DNA from: Burkholderiales bacterium
Lineage (GTDB): Bacteria > Pseudomonadota > Gammaproteobacteria > Burkholderiales > Burkholderiaceae_C
NCBI GenBank assembly: GCA_947377275.1
Contig: CANCFV010000016.1
Coordinates: 1 to 46,997 of the forward strand
Direction of reading: 5' to 3'
DNA: 46,997 nucleotides
Both the position numbers and the translations under genes were made by a program. Position 1 is the stretch's first letter. Each line of letters begins with the position of its first letter. Shown piece after piece: positions 1-9,023 of this stretch. The notes under the pieces are model-generated. The model made no database searches, had not been told where the DNA came from, and worked only from the letters and a program-made list of their open reading frames with translations.

Positions 1-24
1 CGATAAAACCGCTAACCTCGGGCC

Positions 25-891
25 ATGTTCAGTTATCGACACGGCTTCCACGCGGGCAACCACGCCGATGTGCTCAAGCACATGGTGCTGGTGCAGTTGC
101 TTGAGCACCTGCTGCAAAAAGACAAACCTTTCTGGGTGGTAGACACCCACGCCGGTGGTGGCATTTACGACCTCACCAGCAACTACGCCACCAAGAGCGG
201 CGAGTCCGATACGGGCATCCAGACACTGTGGCCCCTTCGCAAGGACAAGTCCATCCCGCTGGCCGTGCGCGAGTTGCTCAAGCAGGTTCAGGTCCTCAAC
301 GATGGCGACAACCTGCACTGGTACCCCGGCTCGCCCCAGATCGCTGCGCAAATGCTGCGCGAGGGCGATCACCTGCGCCTGTTCGAGCTGCACCCCACCG
401 AGATTCGCGTGTTGGAGCAGCACTTTGCGTCCGTCAAGCGGGGCGTGAGCGTGCAAAAGGCCGACGGGTTTGCCAGCCTGCGCGGTTGCTTGCCGCCGCC
501 CCCTCGCCGGGGCCTGGTCCACATCGACCCGCCTTACGAGGTCAAGGACGACTACCGCCGCGTGGTGCAAACGCTCAAAGAAGCCGTGGAACGCTTCCCG
601 ACGGGCACCTACGCGATCTGGTACCCCGAAGTGGCGCGCCGCGAATCGCAGCAACTGCCTGCCCAGCTCAAACGCATGGCGGCCGAGATGCCCAAGGTCG
701 ACTGGCTGCTGGCCACCATGCGCGTCAAGGGCGCCGAGCGCAATGGCATGGGTCTGTTTGGCAGCGGTATGTTCGTGATCAACCCGCCCTACACGATGTA
801 CGACAAGCTGGCCGAGGCGCTGCCCTGGTTGGTTGAAACCATCGGGCAGGACGAGCACGCGGCCTACACGCTCGAAGCGCAGCAAAGCTGA
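25..891 (+). CDS. rlmJ: 23S rRNA (adenine-N6)-methyltransferase RlmJ
   Basis: Predicted to methylate N6 of adenine 2030 (E. coli numbering) of 23S rRNA, using SAM. The 288-residue length and the N-terminus MFSYRHGFHAGNHADVLKH are typical of RlmJ (old name YhiR). A DPPY catalytic motif sits at residues 168-171, as in N6-adenine methyltransferases, and a glycine-rich THAGGG segment near residue 41 fits the SAM site. The ATG at 25 gives the family N-terminus, although no strong ribosome binding site is visible before it. The gene ends 37 bp from the convergent pirin gene, with no obvious hairpin between them. Confidence 0.93.
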   Translation: MFSYRHGFHAGNHADVLKHMVLVQLLEHLLQKDKPFWVVDTHAGGGIYDLTSNYATKSGESDTGIQTLWPLRKDKSIPLAVRELLKQVQVLNDGDNLHWYPGSPQIAAQMLREGDHLRLFELHPTEIRVLEQHFASVKRGVSVQKADGFASLRGCLPPPPRRGLVHIDPPYEVKDDYRRVVQTLKEAVERFPTGTYAIWYPEVARRESQQLPAQLKRMAAEMPKVDWLLATMRVKGAERNGMGLFGSGMFVINPPYTMYDKLAEALPWLVETIGQDEHAAYTLEAQQS

Positions 892-927
892 GCCCAGGGC
901 GCCGATGGCAGCGGCCAGCCACATGGC

Positions 928-1629
928 TCAGGCCCCCAGGTCGAACACCAACACTTCGGCCTGCTGGCCCTGCGCAATCTGCAGGGCCGCTTCGCCCTCC
1001 AGCTTGAGCGCGTCGCCAGCCACCAGCAGCTCGCCGTTGACCACAGCCTGCCCTTGTGCCATGTGCACATAGGCCTTGCGGGCAGGATTCAACACGATCT
1101 CGGCCGACTCGTCGCCATCGAACAAACCCACGTGCAGGGTGGCATCGGCATGGATGGTCACCGAGCCTTCGCGGCCATCGGGTGACGCCACCAGCTTGAG
1201 CTGACCGCGCTTTTCAGCGGCACTGAAATGGGTTTGCTCGTAGCTGGGCGTCAAGCTGCGCTCGGTGGGCTCGATCCAGATCTGCAGCAAGTGGGTGGAC
1301 TCGCGTGGCGCGTCGTTGAACTCGCTGTGCATGATCCCGCGGCCGGCCGTCATGCGCTGCACATCGCCCGGCAAAATGCTGGCGCCATTGCCCAGGCTGT
1401 CCTTGTGGGCCAGTGAGCCTTGCAGCACGTAGGTGACGATCTCCATGTCGCGGTGACCGTGCATGCCAAAGCCGCGGCCAGCGGCGATCACGTCGTCGTT
1501 GATCACGCGCAGTGGCCCAAAGCCCATGTGTTGCAGGTCGTGGTAATCGGCAAACGAAAAGCTGTGGAAGCTTTGCAGCCAGCCGTGGTCGGCATAACCT
1601 CGTTGATCGGATCGGCGCAGGGTCAGCAT
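928..1629 (-). CDS. pirin family protein (YhaK-like bicupin)
   Basis: A 233-residue cupin protein of the pirin/YhaK family. These are metal-binding bicupins; some have quercetinase activity or act in redox sensing, but the substrate here is unknown. The N-terminal cupin holds the expected metal ligands in GMHGHRDME and GIMHSEF. The start was set at the ATG at 1629 (MLTLRRSDQRGYADHGW) because GGAGA lies 6 bases upstream; a TTG further upstream has no such support. The gene is divergent from a LysR regulator across 127 bp, a common pirin arrangement, which suggests control by that regulator. Confidence 0.9.
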   Translation of the reverse strand: MLTLRRSDQRGYADHGWLQSFHSFSFADYHDLQHMGFGPLRVINDDVIAAGRGFGMHGHRDMEIVTYVLQGSLAHKDSLGNGASILPGDVQRMTAGRGIMHSEFNDAPRESTHLLQIWIEPTERSLTPSYEQTHFSAAEKRGQLKLVASPDGREGSVTIHADATLHVGLFDGDESAEIVLNPARKAYVHMAQGQAVVNGELLVAGDALKLEGEAALQIAQGQQAEVLVFDLGA

Positions 1630-1728
1630 GGTGGTTCTCCGTCTCAAACGTTTTCAGTGGCTCTGTCAATGGATCCCACTGTAGGACGCCACCACGCTTT
1701 CGTCGGTGCGGCACACTGATGGCATCAT

Positions 1729-1741
1729 TCAAATCGTTTGA
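1729..1741. promoter_or_regulatory. candidate LysR operator (T-N11-A palindrome)
   Basis: TCAAATCGTTTGA is a perfect 5+5 inverted repeat that fits the T-N11-A LysR box. It lies between the divergent pirin and LysR genes, 15 bp before the LysR start. A degenerate relative, TCAAACGTTTTCA, lies at about 1644-1656 next to the pirin start. Binding by the neighbouring regulator is inferred from position only. Confidence 0.55.
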
Positions 1742-1756
1742 ACGACAGGCCACCCC

Positions 1757-2701
1757 ATGTCACACCCCGCCCACGTGCTCACGCCCGACGCCTTGCTGAT
1801 GATGGTCACCATCGAGCGCACCGGCAGCTTCGCCGCAGCCGCGCGCGAGCTGGGCAAGGTGCCCTCGGCCCTGACCTACAGCGTGCGCCAACTCGAAGAT
1901 GCCCTCGACGTGCTGCTGTTCGACCGCAGCAGCCGCCAGGCCCGCCTCACCGCTGCTGGCGACGAGTTGCTGCGCGAAGGCCGTTTGCTGCTGCAGCAAA
2001 TGGACGCGGTGGCCAACCGGGTCAAGCGCGTGGCGTCGGGCTGGGAGGCCGAGCTCACCGTGGCGGTCGACAAGGCAATTGCCCCGCATGCGGTGTTTGA
2101 CCTCATGGAGGCCTTTTACGCGCTCAAGCCACCCACACGGCTGCGCATGCGCAGTGAAGTGATGACGGGCACCTGGGAGGCGCTGGTGTCGGGGCAAGCT
2201 GACTTGGCCATTGGTGTGGCCGCCGAGCGCGTCAACAGCACCGATGTGCGCTGCGAGCTCCTGGGCGAACATGAGTTCGTGCTCACGGTGGCGCCTCACC
2301 ATCCACTGGCCACCGTCCCCAACCCTTTGTCGGCCGCCTTGCTGGCGCAGCACCGCATCATCGCGGTGGCCGACACGGCGCGAGGCCTGACGCCCATGAC
2401 CGTGGGCATCTTGCCCGGACAGGACGTGCTCACCCTGCCCTCCATGGGCGCCAAGCTGGAAGCCCTGCTGCGCGGCCTGGGCTGCGGCTACCTGCCCGAG
2501 CCCATGGTCAGGCCACACATTGCCTCGGGGCGGCTGGTGCGCAAAGAGGTGGACGCGCCGCCGCGCGTGGTGCGCACCCACTATGCCTGGCGTCAAGGCG
2601 TCATGCCGCCTGGCATGGCCTTGACATGGTGGCTGCACCAGTTGGACAGCGCCACCACGCGACGCGCCTTGCTGGACCTGCACGAGGGGCTGCTGCTGTG
2701 A
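1757..2701 (+). CDS. LysR family transcriptional regulator
   Basis: A 314-residue LysR-type regulator. The N-terminal winged helix-turn-helix is visible in residues 10-65, with the usual [19 protein letters not shown] and [12 protein letters not shown] segments. The rest is a periplasmic-binding-protein-like effector domain. The effector is unknown. Its most likely target is the divergent pirin gene, given the LysR-box palindrome between the two. Its TGA overlaps the GTG start of gluQ, so the two are probably co-transcribed although they are functionally unrelated. Confidence 0.9.
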   Translation: MSHPAHVLTPDALLMMVTIERTGSFAAAARELGKVPSALTYSVRQLEDALDVLLFDRSSRQARLTAAGDELLREGRLLLQQMDAVANRVKRVASGWEAELTVAVDKAIAPHAVFDLMEAFYALKPPTRLRMRSEVMTGTWEALVSGQADLAIGVAAERVNSTDVRCELLGEHEFVLTVAPHHPLATVPNPLSAALLAQHRIIAVADTARGLTPMTVGILPGQDVLTLPSMGAKLEALLRGLGCGYLPEPMVRPHIASGRLVRKEVDAPPRVVRTHYAWRQGVMPPGMALTWWLHQLDSATTRRALLDLHEGLLL

Positions 2702-3639
2702 GCGTTTCTGCTGCAGCCGGTTCCTGGCGCGCGGGTGACGACGCAGGCTACGTCGGCCGCTTTGCCCCTTCACCAACGGGGCCGCTGCATGCCGGCTCGC
2801 TGGTGGCGGCCCTGGCCAGCTGGCTGGACGCCCGCGCGCGCAGTGGCCAGTGGCTGGTGCGCATCGAAGACGTGGACCTGCCGCGCTGCGTACCCGGTGC
2901 CGACGAAATCATCTTGCAGCAGCTCGCCACCTGCGGCTTGGTGCCCGATGCGCCGCCCGTCTGGCAAAGCCAACGCGATGCGCTGTACCAAACTGCGCTG
3001 GATCACCTGGTCAGCTCAGGCCACGTCTACCCGTGTGCCTGCACCCGCAGCGACATCGCGCAAGCCAATGCGGCGCTGGGCCGCGTCAAACCAAGGCATG
3101 GTGACCTGGTCTACCCCGGCACCTGCAGACCTGCACAGGGCGGCCTGCAAGGCCAAGCTGCACGCGCCTGGCGCGCCCAAGTGCCCGAGGCCCCAAACGA
3201 CCTCGTGTGCTGGCAAGACCGCAGGCTGGGCCCGCAAACGCAACGCCTGGCCGAAGCGGTGGGTGACTTCGTGGTCAAACGCGCCGATGGCCTGTGGGCC
3301 TACCAATTGGCTGTGGTGGTGGACGACGCCGCCCAAGGCATCACCCACATCGTGCGGGGGCAAGACCTGGCCGACAACACGCCGCGGCAAGTCGAGCTGC
3401 AAGGCTGGCTGGGCTTGCCCACGCCGCACTACCTGCACACCCCCCTGGTGCTGGGCGAGAACGGCGAGAAGCTGTCGAAACAAAACGGCGCTCAAGCTTT
3501 GGACCTGAGCACCCCCTTGCAGGCCTTGCGCGCCGCCGGTCAGACGCTTGGCCTGCCGCTCACGCTGACGCAAGCCACCAGCGTGCCCGATTGGCTGACC
3601 CAAGCCACCGCGGCCTGGGCCGACATCACGCCGGCTTGA
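2698..3639 (+). CDS. gluQ: glutamyl-Q tRNA(Asp) synthetase
   Basis: A paralogue of the glutamyl-tRNA synthetase catalytic core that attaches glutamate to queuosine in the anticodon of tRNA-Asp. The 313-residue length without an anticodon-binding domain is typical of GluQ-RS. The HIGH-like signature appears as [12 protein letters not shown], the KMSKS-like one as KLSKQNG, and candidate zinc ligands as CAC plus a later YPGTC. I chose the GTG at 2698, which overlaps the LysR stop as GTGA and has GAGGGG 9 bases upstream; this places the HIGH motif at the usual position. Its 3' end overlaps the convergent next gene by 14 bp. Confidence 0.9.
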   Translation: MSVSAAAGSWRAGDDAGYVGRFAPSPTGPLHAGSLVAALASWLDARARSGQWLVRIEDVDLPRCVPGADEIILQQLATCGLVPDAPPVWQSQRDALYQTALDHLVSSGHVYPCACTRSDIAQANAALGRVKPRHGDLVYPGTCRPAQGGLQGQAARAWRAQVPEAPNDLVCWQDRRLGPQTQRLAEAVGDFVVKRADGLWAYQLAVVVDDAAQGITHIVRGQDLADNTPRQVELQGWLGLPTPHYLHTPLVLGENGEKLSKQNGAQALDLSTPLQALRAAGQTLGLPLTLTQATSVPDWLTQATAAWADITPA

Positions 3640-4048
3640 CCAGCGCAAGCCAGGCATCGACCCCGGCGCGGGCCACCTGCGCATCCTCAGGTGCCTTGAC
3701 ACCGCTGACGCCCACCGCACCGAGGCAGTGCCCATCCACCACGATGGCCACGCCGCCTTCGAGCATGCCGTCCAGGTGCGGGGCCGACAAAAAGGCCGTG
3801 CGCCCGCCGTTGACCATGTCCTCCACCAGCTTGGTGTCGCGCTTCATCAAGGTCGCCGTGTGGGCCTTGGACTGCGAAATGCGAGTGGACGCCAGATTGG
3901 CCCCGTTCAAACGCACAAAAGCCAGCAAGTGCCCACCGTCGTCGCACACGGCGATCGACACCGGCCAGGCCTGCTTCAAAGCCTCGGCCTGCGCGGCCTG
4001 CAAGATGCGCTGTGCATCGTCGTGTTCAAGGGCGGGCTTGGTGATCAT
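3626..4048 (-). CDS. GlcG/HbpS family heme-binding-like protein
   Basis: A 140-residue protein of the GlcG/HbpS (DUF336) family, small single-domain proteins, one of which (Streptomyces HbpS) binds haem. The family features seen are the repeated glycine-rich [20 protein letters not shown] core and the helical N-terminus starting [16 protein letters not shown]. The start at 4048 is supported by GGGAG 6 bases upstream. No adjacent regulator or oxidoreductase hints at its role. A TGTACA dyad lies 22-38 bp upstream of the start and could be its operator. No signal peptide is seen. Confidence 0.82.
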   Translation of the reverse strand: MITKPALEHDDAQRILQAAQAEALKQAWPVSIAVCDDGGHLLAFVRLNGANLASTRISQSKAHTATLMKRDTKLVEDMVNGGRTAFLSAPHLDGMLEGGVAIVVDGHCLGAVGVSGVKAPEDAQVARAGVDAWLALVKPA

Positions 4049-4069
4049 GGTGTGCTCCCAAAAAAGGCA

Positions 4070-4086
4070 TGTACAAAACGTGTACA
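4070..4086. promoter_or_regulatory. TGTACA-N5-TGTACA dyad, candidate operator
   Basis: TGTACAAAACGTGTACA consists of two palindromic TGTACA half sites 11 bp apart, one helical turn, immediately upstream of the minus-strand GlcG/HbpS-like gene. The layout suits a dimeric repressor. No cognate regulator is adjacent, and the assignment rests only on symmetry and position. Confidence 0.35.
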
Positions 4087-4116
4087 GCGTGACACGCAAG
4101 TGGCGGGCCTGCTGGG

Positions 4117-4242
4117 TCAAGCAGACCGTTCCACCACCACAAAGTGCTTGCGCACCGGGCTGATCACTTCAAACGCACCCAGGTATCGCCGCGTGGGCTT
4201 CCCGCCTGCAAGAGCGATCAGGCCGAGGGTGGTCGATCTCAT
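4117..4242 (-). other. possible short or frame-disrupted ORF (41 residues)
   Basis: On the minus strand an ATG-initiated frame reads MRSTTLGLIALAGG and ends VRKHFVVVERSA, which looks protein-like. Just upstream, in another frame, the sequence reads LPAIVRFDLPTQGDEID. Together these suggest a small gene read in two frames, either frameshifted or a decayed remnant. I do not recognise a family. No good ribosome binding site precedes the ATG. Confidence 0.2.
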
Positions 4243-4313
4243 CGCCCTGTGTGGGCAGGTCAAAGCGAACGATGGCCGGTAAGCAAACCAAAGCCCGGTT
4301 CAAGGCGCCCCAG

Positions 4314-4922
4314 TCACAGCGCCAAGAAGTGCGTGCGGTAGTACGCCAACTCGTCCACCGACTCCAAGATGTCGGCCAGTGCCGTGTGCTTTTGCGCCTT
4401 CTTGAAGCCTTCGGCCAAGCCGGGCTTCCAGCGCTTGGCCAGCTCTTTCAGGGTGCTGACGTCCAGGTTGCGGTAGTGGAAGTAGGCTTCCAGCGTGGGC
4501 ATGTAGCGGGCCAGAAAGCGCCGGTCCTGGCAGATCGAGTTGCCGCACATGGGCGAGCGGTTCGGGCCCACGTAAGGCTTCAAAAACGCGATCACTGCTT
4601 TGGCCGCCTCGTCTTCGGTCACGGTCGAGGCCTTCACACGCTCGATCAGGCCGCTCTTGCCATGCACGCCCTTGTTCCACTTGTCCATGCCATTGAGCAT
4701 CTCGTCAGACTGATGGATGGCCAGCACCGGCCCCTGCACGCGCACATTCAGGTGGGGGTCGGTCACCACCACGGCGATCTCGATGATGCGGTCGTGGTCG
4801 GGCTTGAGCCCGGTCATCTCCAGGTCGATCCAGATCAGGTTCTGGTCGCTCTTGGGCAACACAGGGGCGACAGGCTCAAGGGCCAGGCTGGCCGGGCTCG
4901 CATCTAGGGGGAGATCGCTCAT
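4314..4922 (-). CDS. orn: oligoribonuclease
   Basis: The 3'-5' exoribonuclease that finishes RNA decay by hydrolysing di- and other short oligoribonucleotides, including pGpG from c-di-GMP breakdown. The DEDDh exonuclease motifs are present: [10 protein letters not shown] (Asp, Glu), the [10 protein letters not shown] block and the C-terminal H/D segment near [12 protein letters not shown]. The start at 4922 (MSDLPLDAS) gives 202 residues, slightly longer than the usual 180 because of a short N-terminal extension before SDQNLIWID. It is divergent from the M48 protease gene across 125 bp. Confidence 0.94.
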   Translation of the reverse strand: MSDLPLDASPASLALEPVAPVLPKSDQNLIWIDLEMTGLKPDHDRIIEIAVVVTDPHLNVRVQGPVLAIHQSDEMLNGMDKWNKGVHGKSGLIERVKASTVTEDEAAKAVIAFLKPYVGPNRSPMCGNSICQDRRFLARYMPTLEAYFHYRNLDVSTLKELAKRWKPGLAEGFKKAQKHTALADILESVDELAYYRTHFLAL

Positions 4923-5047
4923 GCTGATGACAAAACGGGGCAAAATGGGAGACACGGTCAGGCGCCCGGTGGCATCCAAGCCCTGCCCTCAGGGATTTGC
5001 ACACCGCGCGAAAGCCAAGATTGTGCGGCAAACGTACACTGGCGCCC

Positions 5048-6346
5048 ATGCATGCCCTTGACCTGACCTGGCTCTTCGCCGCCTTCTTGACTGCCTCCGT
5101 GTTGACCAAGCTCTGGCTCGACACCCGGCAGGCCCGCCACGTGAGCCAGCACCGCGACGCCGTGCCCGCCGCTTTTGCGCAAGAAGTGGCCCTGGCCAAC
5201 CACCAGCGCGCCGCCAACTACACCATCGACAAGCTCAACTTCGGCCTGGTCAGCACCGCCGTCAGCACCGCCGTGTTGCTGGGCTGGACGCTGCTGGGCG
5301 GCCTCGACGCCCTCAACCACAGCCTGCGCGAGGCAGTCTACCCACGCTGGGGCGGCCTGGCTTACCAGCTGTCGCTGTTGGGCGTCTTCTCGCTGATCGG
5401 CGGCCTCATTGACCTGCCCCTGCAAGCCTGGCACACCTTCCGCCTGGAGCAGCGCCACGGCTTCAACCGCATGAGCTGGGGCATGTGGCTGGGCGACCTG
5501 CTCAAGCAGTCCCTCGTGGGCGTGTTGATCGGTGCGCCCATTGCCGCCTTGATCTTGTGGCTCATGGGCGCGGCCGGCCAGCAATGGTGGCTTTGGGCCT
5601 GGGGCGCATGGGTGGGCTTCACCTTGCTGCTGATGGTGGTGTTCCCCATCTTCATCGCGCCCTTGTTCAACAAGTTCGAGCCCTTGCAGGACACCGAATT
5701 GGCCGGCCGCATCACCGCGCTCATGACCCGCTGCGGTTTCACCGCCAAGGGCTTTTTCGTGATGGACGGCAGCCGCCGCTCGGCCCACGCCAACGCCTAC
5801 TTCACCGGCATGGGCGCCTCCAAGCGCGTGGTGTTTTTCGACACCCTGCTGTCCAAGCTCACGCACAGCGAAGTCGAAGCCGTGCTGGCCCACGAGCTGG
5901 GTCACTTCAAACACCGCCACGTGCTCAAGCGCATGGTCATGATGTTCGCCATGAGCCTGCTGGGCTTTGCGCTGCTGGGTTGGCTCTCCAACCAGATCGC
6001 CTTCTACAACGGCCTGGGCGTGGCGCCCAACATCGGCGTGCCCAACGACGCGCTGGCCTTGCTGCTCTTCATGCTGGCCCTGCCTCCCTTCATGTTCTTT
6101 GTCTCGCCCGTGTTCGCTCATTTCTCGCGCCGCGACGAGTACCAGGCCGACGCTTACGCCTGCGCTCAGTCCAGTGGTCAAGACCTGGCTGGCGCTCTGA
6201 TCAAGCTCTACAAAGACAATTCGGCCACGCTCACGCCCGATCCGGTGTACGTGCGCTTTCATTACTCGCACCCGCCCGCGTCAGAGCGACTGGCCGCCAT
6301 GCGCGCCTTGAGCCCATCCAACGCAGCCCCCGCGGTACCCGCATGA
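5048..6346 (+). CDS. M48 family metalloprotease, Ste24/CAAX-like
   Basis: A 432-residue integral membrane zinc metallopeptidase with the M48 N-terminal domain and Ste24-like layout. The zinc motif HELGH is at residues 282-286 and a DEYQADAYA segment downstream supplies the third ligand. Several hydrophobic spans lie at about 64-84, 104-122, 152-174, 180-205 and in the C-terminal half. Bacteria lack prenylated CAAX proteins, so a membrane protein quality-control role is more likely than CAAX processing. The ATG at 5048 was preferred over an upstream in-frame codon that gives a non-membrane extension. The stop overlaps the phhB start as ATGA. Confidence 0.88.
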   Translation: MHALDLTWLFAAFLTASVLTKLWLDTRQARHVSQHRDAVPAAFAQEVALANHQRAANYTIDKLNFGLVSTAVSTAVLLGWTLLGGLDALNHSLREAVYPRWGGLAYQLSLLGVFSLIGGLIDLPLQAWHTFRLEQRHGFNRMSWGMWLGDLLKQSLVGVLIGAPIAALILWLMGAAGQQWWLWAWGAWVGFTLLLMVVFPIFIAPLFNKFEPLQDTELAGRITALMTRCGFTAKGFFVMDGSRRSAHANAYFTGMGASKRVVFFDTLLSKLTHSEVEAVLAHELGHFKHRHVLKRMVMMFAMSLLGFALLGWLSNQIAFYNGLGVAPNIGVPNDALALLLFMLALPPFMFFVSPVFAHFSRRDEYQADAYACAQSSGQDLAGALIKLYKDNSATLTPDPVYVRFHYSHPPASERLAAMRALSPSNAAPAVPA

Positions 6347-6687
6347 ACGCCAGCACCTTGCCCCTGAACCAGCAGCAATGCCAAGCACTGAGCGGCGCCC
6401 CCTTATCAAAAATGGGCCAGCAAGCCATGCTCGGCCAGATCACTGGCTGGCAGATCGACACCAGCGTGCCCGGCGGTGCTCTGTGGCGCAGCTTCACCTT
6501 CTCTGACTTTCACCACACCATGGCTTTTGTCAACGCCGTGGCCTGGATCGCCCACCAGCAAGACCATCACCCCGACATGGCCGTGTCCTACGACGCCTGC
6601 ACCCTGCGCTGGTCAACCCATTCGGTGGGGGGCCTCTCGCTCAATGACTTCATCTGTGCCGCCCGTGTCGAGGCCTTGACGCCATGA
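6343..6687 (+). CDS. phhB: 4a-hydroxytetrahydrobiopterin dehydratase
   Basis: A pterin-4a-carbinolamine dehydratase of 114 residues, which dehydrates 4a-hydroxytetrahydropterin during pterin recycling after aromatic amino acid hydroxylation. The family signature is complete: HHPDM, then W-THSVGGLSLNDF. No phenylalanine hydroxylase lies in the window. Translation is likely coupled to both neighbours, because the start overlaps the protease stop and the stop overlaps the rsgA start, both as ATGA. Confidence 0.92.
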   Translation: MNASTLPLNQQQCQALSGAPLSKMGQQAMLGQITGWQIDTSVPGGALWRSFTFSDFHHTMAFVNAVAWIAHQQDHHPDMAVSYDACTLRWSTHSVGGLSLNDFICAARVEALTP

Positions 6688-7646
6688 AGCGCGCCAGCAC
6701 CCCCAGCAGCCCCGCACGCCGCAGAATCAAAACGCAAGACACCAGCGGCTGCCACAGCGGCCTGGTGGTGGCCAACAACGGCCGTCACATCATGGTCGAA
6801 AACGACGACGGCACCCGCCAGATCTGCCACCCACGCGGCAAGAAAAGCGAAGCCGTGGTCGGTGACCGCGTGCTGTGGCAACCCACGCAAGACGGCGCCG
6901 ACGAAGGTGTGATCGTGGCCGTGGAAGAACGCCGCAACCTGCTCTACCGCCAAGACGAATGGCGCAGCAAGTCGTTTGCGGCCAACCTCGACCAGCTGCT
7001 GATGTGGATCGCCGTGGAGCCCGTGTTCAGCGAAGCGCAGCTCACCCGCGCCCTGATCGCCGCCAGCTCGGCCGACATCCCGGCCACCGTCGTGCTCAAC
7101 AAGATCGACTTGCCCGGTGCCGATGCCGCGCGTCAGCGCCTGGCGCCCTACAGCGCCATGGGCTACAACGTGGTCGAGCTCTCGCTCAAAGAAGAGGCCG
7201 AAGCGGCGCGTGCCCAAATGGCGCCCTTGCTCGACGGCAAGGCCACGCTGATCCTGGGGCCGTCAGGCTCGGGCAAAAGCACGCTGATCAACGCCTTGCT
7301 GCCGCAGGCCCGTGCGCAGGTGGGCGAGATCTCGCAAGCGCTGAATTCTGGCCGGCACACGACCACGTCCAGTCTCTGGTATTGGTTGGACGGCAGCCGC
7401 ACCAGCGCCGTCATCGACTCGCCCGGCTTCCAAGAATTTGGCATGCACCACATCGTGCCAACCGAGCTGCCGCGCTGGATGCCCGACCTGGCCCCGCACA
7501 TGCACAACTGCCGCTTCCACAACTGCACGCACCGGCAAGAGCCAGGCTGTGCGGTGCAAGAAGCCGCTGCCCGTGGCGAGATCAGCCCCATTCGCCTGAG
7601 CCTTTACACCGCCTTGTTCGACGAACTCAGCCAGCCCCGCTGGTGA
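6684..7646 (+). CDS. rsgA: ribosome small subunit-dependent GTPase RsgA
   Basis: A circularly permuted GTPase that checks late 30S subunit maturation. An OB-fold N-terminus is followed by G motifs in permuted order: NKID at residues 139-142 (G4), GPSGSGKST at 192-200 (G1) and DSPG at 245-248 (G3). The C-terminal zinc site is seen as C276, C281, H283 and C289. At 320 residues it is full length. It starts inside the phhB stop, as the third gene of a tightly packed plus-strand unit that also includes the following short gene. Confidence 0.95.
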   Translation: MKRASTPSSPARRRIKTQDTSGCHSGLVVANNGRHIMVENDDGTRQICHPRGKKSEAVVGDRVLWQPTQDGADEGVIVAVEERRNLLYRQDEWRSKSFAANLDQLLMWIAVEPVFSEAQLTRALIAASSADIPATVVLNKIDLPGADAARQRLAPYSAMGYNVVELSLKEEAEAARAQMAPLLDGKATLILGPSGSGKSTLINALLPQARAQVGEISQALNSGRHTTTSSLWYWLDGSRTSAVIDSPGFQEFGMHHIVPTELPRWMPDLAPHMHNCRFHNCTHRQEPGCAVQEAAARGEISPIRLSLYTALFDELSQPRW

Positions 7647-7666
7647 GCACACTGCACGCACACACC

Positions 7667-7933
7667 ATGTCTGACGACCGCCTGTTCGCCCTTGCTCCCA
7701 CGCTCGAAGCCTTCAAAAACGGCACCATCAATGTGAGTGACCTGGCCTGGCTGTGGCGCGATGCCGCCCACGCCCACGAGCCTGCCTTGCCAGAGCGTTA
7801 CCTGGAGGTGCTGGAGCGCGTGCTCAACCAGTTGGAGAGCGCCGCTCTGTTCACCGAAGAAAGCTGCTCGTTCAGCCAAACCGACATGATCGGCGCCCTG
7901 CGCGACTGGCTGATCCGCGCCAAGGCGCTTTGA
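7667..7933 (+). CDS. conserved hypothetical protein, 88 residues
   Basis: A small, probably helical, soluble protein starting MSDDRLFALAPTLEAF. It has no cysteine motif (one Cys at about residue 66), no signal peptide and no membrane span. It lies 20 bp after rsgA on the same strand and is probably the last gene of that unit. The reading frame shows good third-position GC bias and ends 39 bp before the convergent CobD/CbiB-like gene. I do not recognise a functional family. Confidence 0.7.
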   Translation: MSDDRLFALAPTLEAFKNGTINVSDLAWLWRDAAHAHEPALPERYLEVLERVLNQLESAALFTEESCSFSQTDMIGALRDWLIRAKAL

Positions 7934-7972
7934 CCTCGGCCCGCTGACCCGACCGCCTGACTTTGGCTGACT

Positions 7973-8968
7973 TCAGCCAATCAGGTTGGCCAGCGAGAGC
8001 AAAGCCAACAACAGCATCCACAACACCACCGAGCGCCAAATCAGGCCCACGACGCTGCGCAAGTGGGCCATCTGAGGCACGGCACCTGTGGTGCTGCCAT
8101 CGGCCTGGATGACGTCGGGTGTGTCGCCCTGGGTGAGCGTGCGACGCACGTCACCCGTTTCTGAGGCGACCGGCGCCACCTGACCGCCCAAACGCACGCC
8201 CAAGGCGCCCGAAGCGGCTGACAAAATCGTGCCTTCGTTGGGCCGCGCCCACAGCACGGCATGGCGGCGCCAGGCGTCAACCGCGTCCTCGAAATTGCCC
8301 ACCACCGCAAAGCCAAAAGCCGTCAAACGCGCGGGCACATGGTCCAACCACGAGAACAAGGTCTGCGACAGGGCCATCAAGCGGTCGTGTGTGGGCGCGC
8401 CGGTCACACGGCTCTTGTAGGCCCAGTAGCGGCTGGCGAACTCGGACATGCGGTACAGCACCGCGCCCGCCGGGCCCAGGCCCAGGGTCGACAGGACCAC
8501 GAACCAAAAGAAAACGCCAAACACGTGGCGATGGGCCGCCAGCAGCGAATACTCCAGCACGTGGCGCAAGATTTCGGTGCGAGGCAGCTCGCTGGCATCG
8601 AGGTTCTGCCAGTGCGCCAGCAGCTCGCGGGCCCGTTCTTCACGCCCGGCCTCCAGCGCGTCGCGGATGTCGGTGAAATGGTGGCTGAACTGCCGAAAGC
8701 CCAGGGTCAGGTACAGCACGGACACGTCCAGCAGCAAGGCCAGCACGGTGCTGTAGCGGTTGGTGAGCGTGTAGACCAGCGCCACCAAGCCCGCGGGCAC
8801 CAGCACGGTCACCCCCCACACCACGCGGGCGTGCACGTCGGCGCCCGCATCAAAGTTGCGGCCAGACCAGCGCACCCAAGCCGTCAGTCCATGATGGATG
8901 GGGTTGAGGTTCGAAAGGGGCTTGAGCTGCTCGGCCAACAAGGCGAACAGCACGGCAAAAAAGCTCAT
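7973..8968 (-). CDS. CobD/CbiB family membrane protein
   Basis: A 331-residue polytopic membrane protein of the CobD/CbiB family, whose characterised members join aminopropanol phosphate to cobyric acid in cobalamin synthesis. Family features are LDHVPARLTAFGF followed by FEDAVDAWRR, with hydrophobic spans at the N-terminus, near residues 60-100, around 180-205 and at the C-terminus. No other cobalamin gene is nearby, and the betaproteobacterial members in this context may have another role. The start at 8968 was chosen because upstream codons lie within the preceding Nudix gene. It is 55 bp downstream of that gene and probably co-transcribed with it. Confidence 0.8.
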   Translation of the reverse strand: MSFFAVLFALLAEQLKPLSNLNPIHHGLTAWVRWSGRNFDAGADVHARVVWGVTVLVPAGLVALVYTLTNRYSTVLALLLDVSVLYLTLGFRQFSHHFTDIRDALEAGREERARELLAHWQNLDASELPRTEILRHVLEYSLLAAHRHVFGVFFWFVVLSTLGLGPAGAVLYRMSEFASRYWAYKSRVTGAPTHDRLMALSQTLFSWLDHVPARLTAFGFAVVGNFEDAVDAWRRHAVLWARPNEGTILSAASGALGVRLGGQVAPVASETGDVRRTLTQGDTPDVIQADGSTTGAVPQMAHLRSVVGLIWRSVVLWMLLLALLSLANLIG

Positions 8969-9023
8969 GGGCAGATGATAGCTGGCGGCCAGCTCTGGCT
9001 GGTCACGCAATCGCTCGGCAAGG

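Noticed and set aside
5485-6342. Long overlapping frame upstream of and in frame with phhB
   Set aside because: It is a shadow of the M48 protease gene; only the part from 6343 matches a family and has coupled start signals.
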